Assembly (NCBI RefSeq): GCF_032362555.1
Contig: NC_083512.1
Coordinates: 11,086,001-11,150,000, forward strand
Source: Amyelois transitella
Taxonomy: Eukaryota; Arthropoda; Insecta; Lepidoptera; Pyralidae
DNA length: 64,000 nt
Direction: 5' to 3'
Under the pieces are notes generated by a model that worked only from the letters and a program-made list of their open reading frames with translations, searched no databases and was not told the DNA's origin. Shown here piece after piece: positions 62,608-64,000 of the stretch; position 1 is the first letter of the stretch; the number at the start of each line of letters is the position of its first letter. Made by a program: the position numbers and the translations under genes.

Positions 62608-62815
62608 TAGTGCGCTTTCTGTGACACCGGAGGTCCCGGGTTCGAATCAGGGCATGATGAGAAACGAACTTTCTTTGGCTGGTCTGGGTTTTGGATGCTT
62701 ATTATCTTAATAAATATTTATTATAAAATATATTATGGTTAAGTTAGTATCTCGTAATACAAAATTCGAACTTACTTCGAAGCTAACTTAATCTGCGTAA
62801 TTAGACCCGAATTTA
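62608..62815 (+). mobile_element. SINE A, truncated head
   Basis: Starts at tgcgctttctgtgacaccgg with a small deletion in the B-box region (ggttcgaatcagggc), then the tail to tctgcgtaattagacccg. Confidence 0.72.
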
Positions 62816-63261
62816 TTTATTTATTTGACCGTACCTTACGGTCGCTTAGGTAAAATATGAAAATAATTATAGTGCAATCAGACCGTTTGATGATTTCTTA
62901 GGAAAATCCTACTCAAACAAAACCACGGGCAGAAGCTAGTAACAAAAAATAAAAATTACCAAATTAAGACAAGAATTAGTATTGTCCCGGGTGAACGAGC
63001 AAAAACAATGCGTGGGCGCCGATCCGATATGGCCGCTTTGCCCAATGGACCGGGAGCCATTTAAAATGAGATGGAAAATGTACGAATTCGTTACTGTAGT
63101 CTAGGTTATAGGTAAGAGCTGATTATGTAAAAATCATAGACATTGATATTTTCAACACTTCTCCAGCAACGGCTAAAAGTTTATTGTATGAAAAATTCTT
63201 TAGCGGTTATCTATATTATCTATACATTAGCGATTATATTATCTATACATAAGGATGAATG

Positions 63262-64000
63262 AATTACTCGTCAAATATCTGCTCTATGCCGACGATCAGG
63301 TTATACTGGCGTCATCAGCGGAGGAGTTACAGGAGATGGTAAACTGTATGCATGAAGCTTTAAAAGAGAAAGGAATGAAAGTGAACGTAAGTAAAACTAA
63401 AACACTGGTTTTTGAAATGGAGAAAGAAATGACAGCATGTAATATTTTGATTGGAGGAGAAAAAGTTGAGCAAGTGAAAGAGTTTGTATATCTAGGATCA
63501 AAGTTTACATCAGATGGCAAGTGTGATAGTGATATTGAAAGGAGAGTGAACGCGGGGAACATGGTGAATGGAGCTTTGCATGCCTTTATGAGCAGTCAGA
63601 AACTATCCAAAAAGGCTCGACTGGCTGTGCACAGGGGCGTGTTGGTCCCGACATTAATGTATGGGAGTGAAAGTTGGGTATGGCAAAAGAAGCACGAAAG
63701 CAGAATAAATGCAGTGGAAATGAGAGCGTTAAGGAGTATGTTGGGTGTGAAATTGAGTGACCGGATAAGGAACAGCGTGATAAGGGAATGTTGTGATGTG
63801 AAAGAAGATGTAGTTACAGGAATAGAAAAGGGTATGTTGAGATGGTTCGGTCATGTGGAGAGGATGAATGAAAACAGGTTGACTAAGCAGATATACAAGG
63901 AGAGTGTGGAGGGAAAGGTCGGGGTGGGAAGACCTAGACGAACATATCTTGATCAAATTAAGGACGTCCTGGTGAAGGGTCAGGTCAAAAGTGCCCGAAA
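63262..64000 (+). mobile_element. RTE-type LINE, runs off the window, includes YADD motif
   Basis: The reading frame begins around VKYLLYADDQVILASSAEEL; the YADD box at 63285-63296 is the reverse transcriptase catalytic motif. It then continues as the 41930 copy ([11 protein letters not shown]...) to the window end at the KGQVKSAR region. It is 5'-truncated upstream of YADD (AT-rich non-LINE sequence before 63262), so not autonomous. Confidence 0.88.

Noticed and set aside
63285..63296. Active reverse transcriptase
   Set aside because: The YADD motif is present, but the copy is 5'-truncated just upstream, so endonuclease and most polymerase domains are missing.

Overview
This is eukaryotic nuclear DNA, almost certainly from a moth or butterfly. 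The base composition is AT-rich. The protein-coding exons are short, GC-rich at third positions and bounded by canonical GT/AG introns. The intronic and intergenic DNA is packed with short retroposons, Helitron-like elements and RTE-type LINE fragments of the kinds common in Lepidoptera. Nothing bacterial was seen (no operons, ribosome binding sites or CRISPR).

Two genes can be rebuilt exon by exon. On the minus strand, 8318 down to 1207, lies DCTN4 (dynactin subunit 4, p62), with nine coding exons whose splice phases all match and which give 481 residues. On the plus strand, 13076 to 44864, lies a phospholipase B1-like GDSL lipase with seven coding exons and 411 residues. It has a signal peptide on exon 1, a first intron of about 25 kb, and the remaining six exons at 38.5-44.9 kb. 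The two genes are divergent, about 4.8 kb apart between start codons, and no functional link between them is apparent. A GC-rich stretch ending in ATG|GTAAGT near 52.1 kb could be the first exon of a third gene, but no further exon was recognised.

Most of the rest is mobile DNA. Recurrent families are: SINE B (about 255 bp, tail of TATG repeats, more than 40 copies or fragments); SINE A and SINE C (tRNA-like heads); RTE-type LINE 3' fragments (about 16); two Helitron-like families (5' TC, 3' CTAG, A^T target); foldback elements and MITEs at 7.0-7.8, 17.5, 27.9, 38.1-38.4, 39.9-40.2 and 47.5-48.4 kb; and one 2.49-kb DNA transposon at 18863-21350 with a broken transposase-like gene, inserted at a TA inside a SINE B copy. 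Many insertions are nested, so their order can be read directly.

The most unusual structural signal is a set of very long, near-perfect, short-loop palindromes (54.1, 57.6, 60.4-60.6, 62.3, 26.0, 27.0, 46.9-47.1 kb and one inside the transposase reading frame at 20.1 kb). Several are mirrored ends of SINE copies, which fits recent snap-back template switching (or an assembly artefact). No clearly new multi-gene system is present. The best candidates for something undescribed are the TA-target transposon and the palindrome-forming process. All identifications come from reading the sequence and remembered family features; no database search was run.
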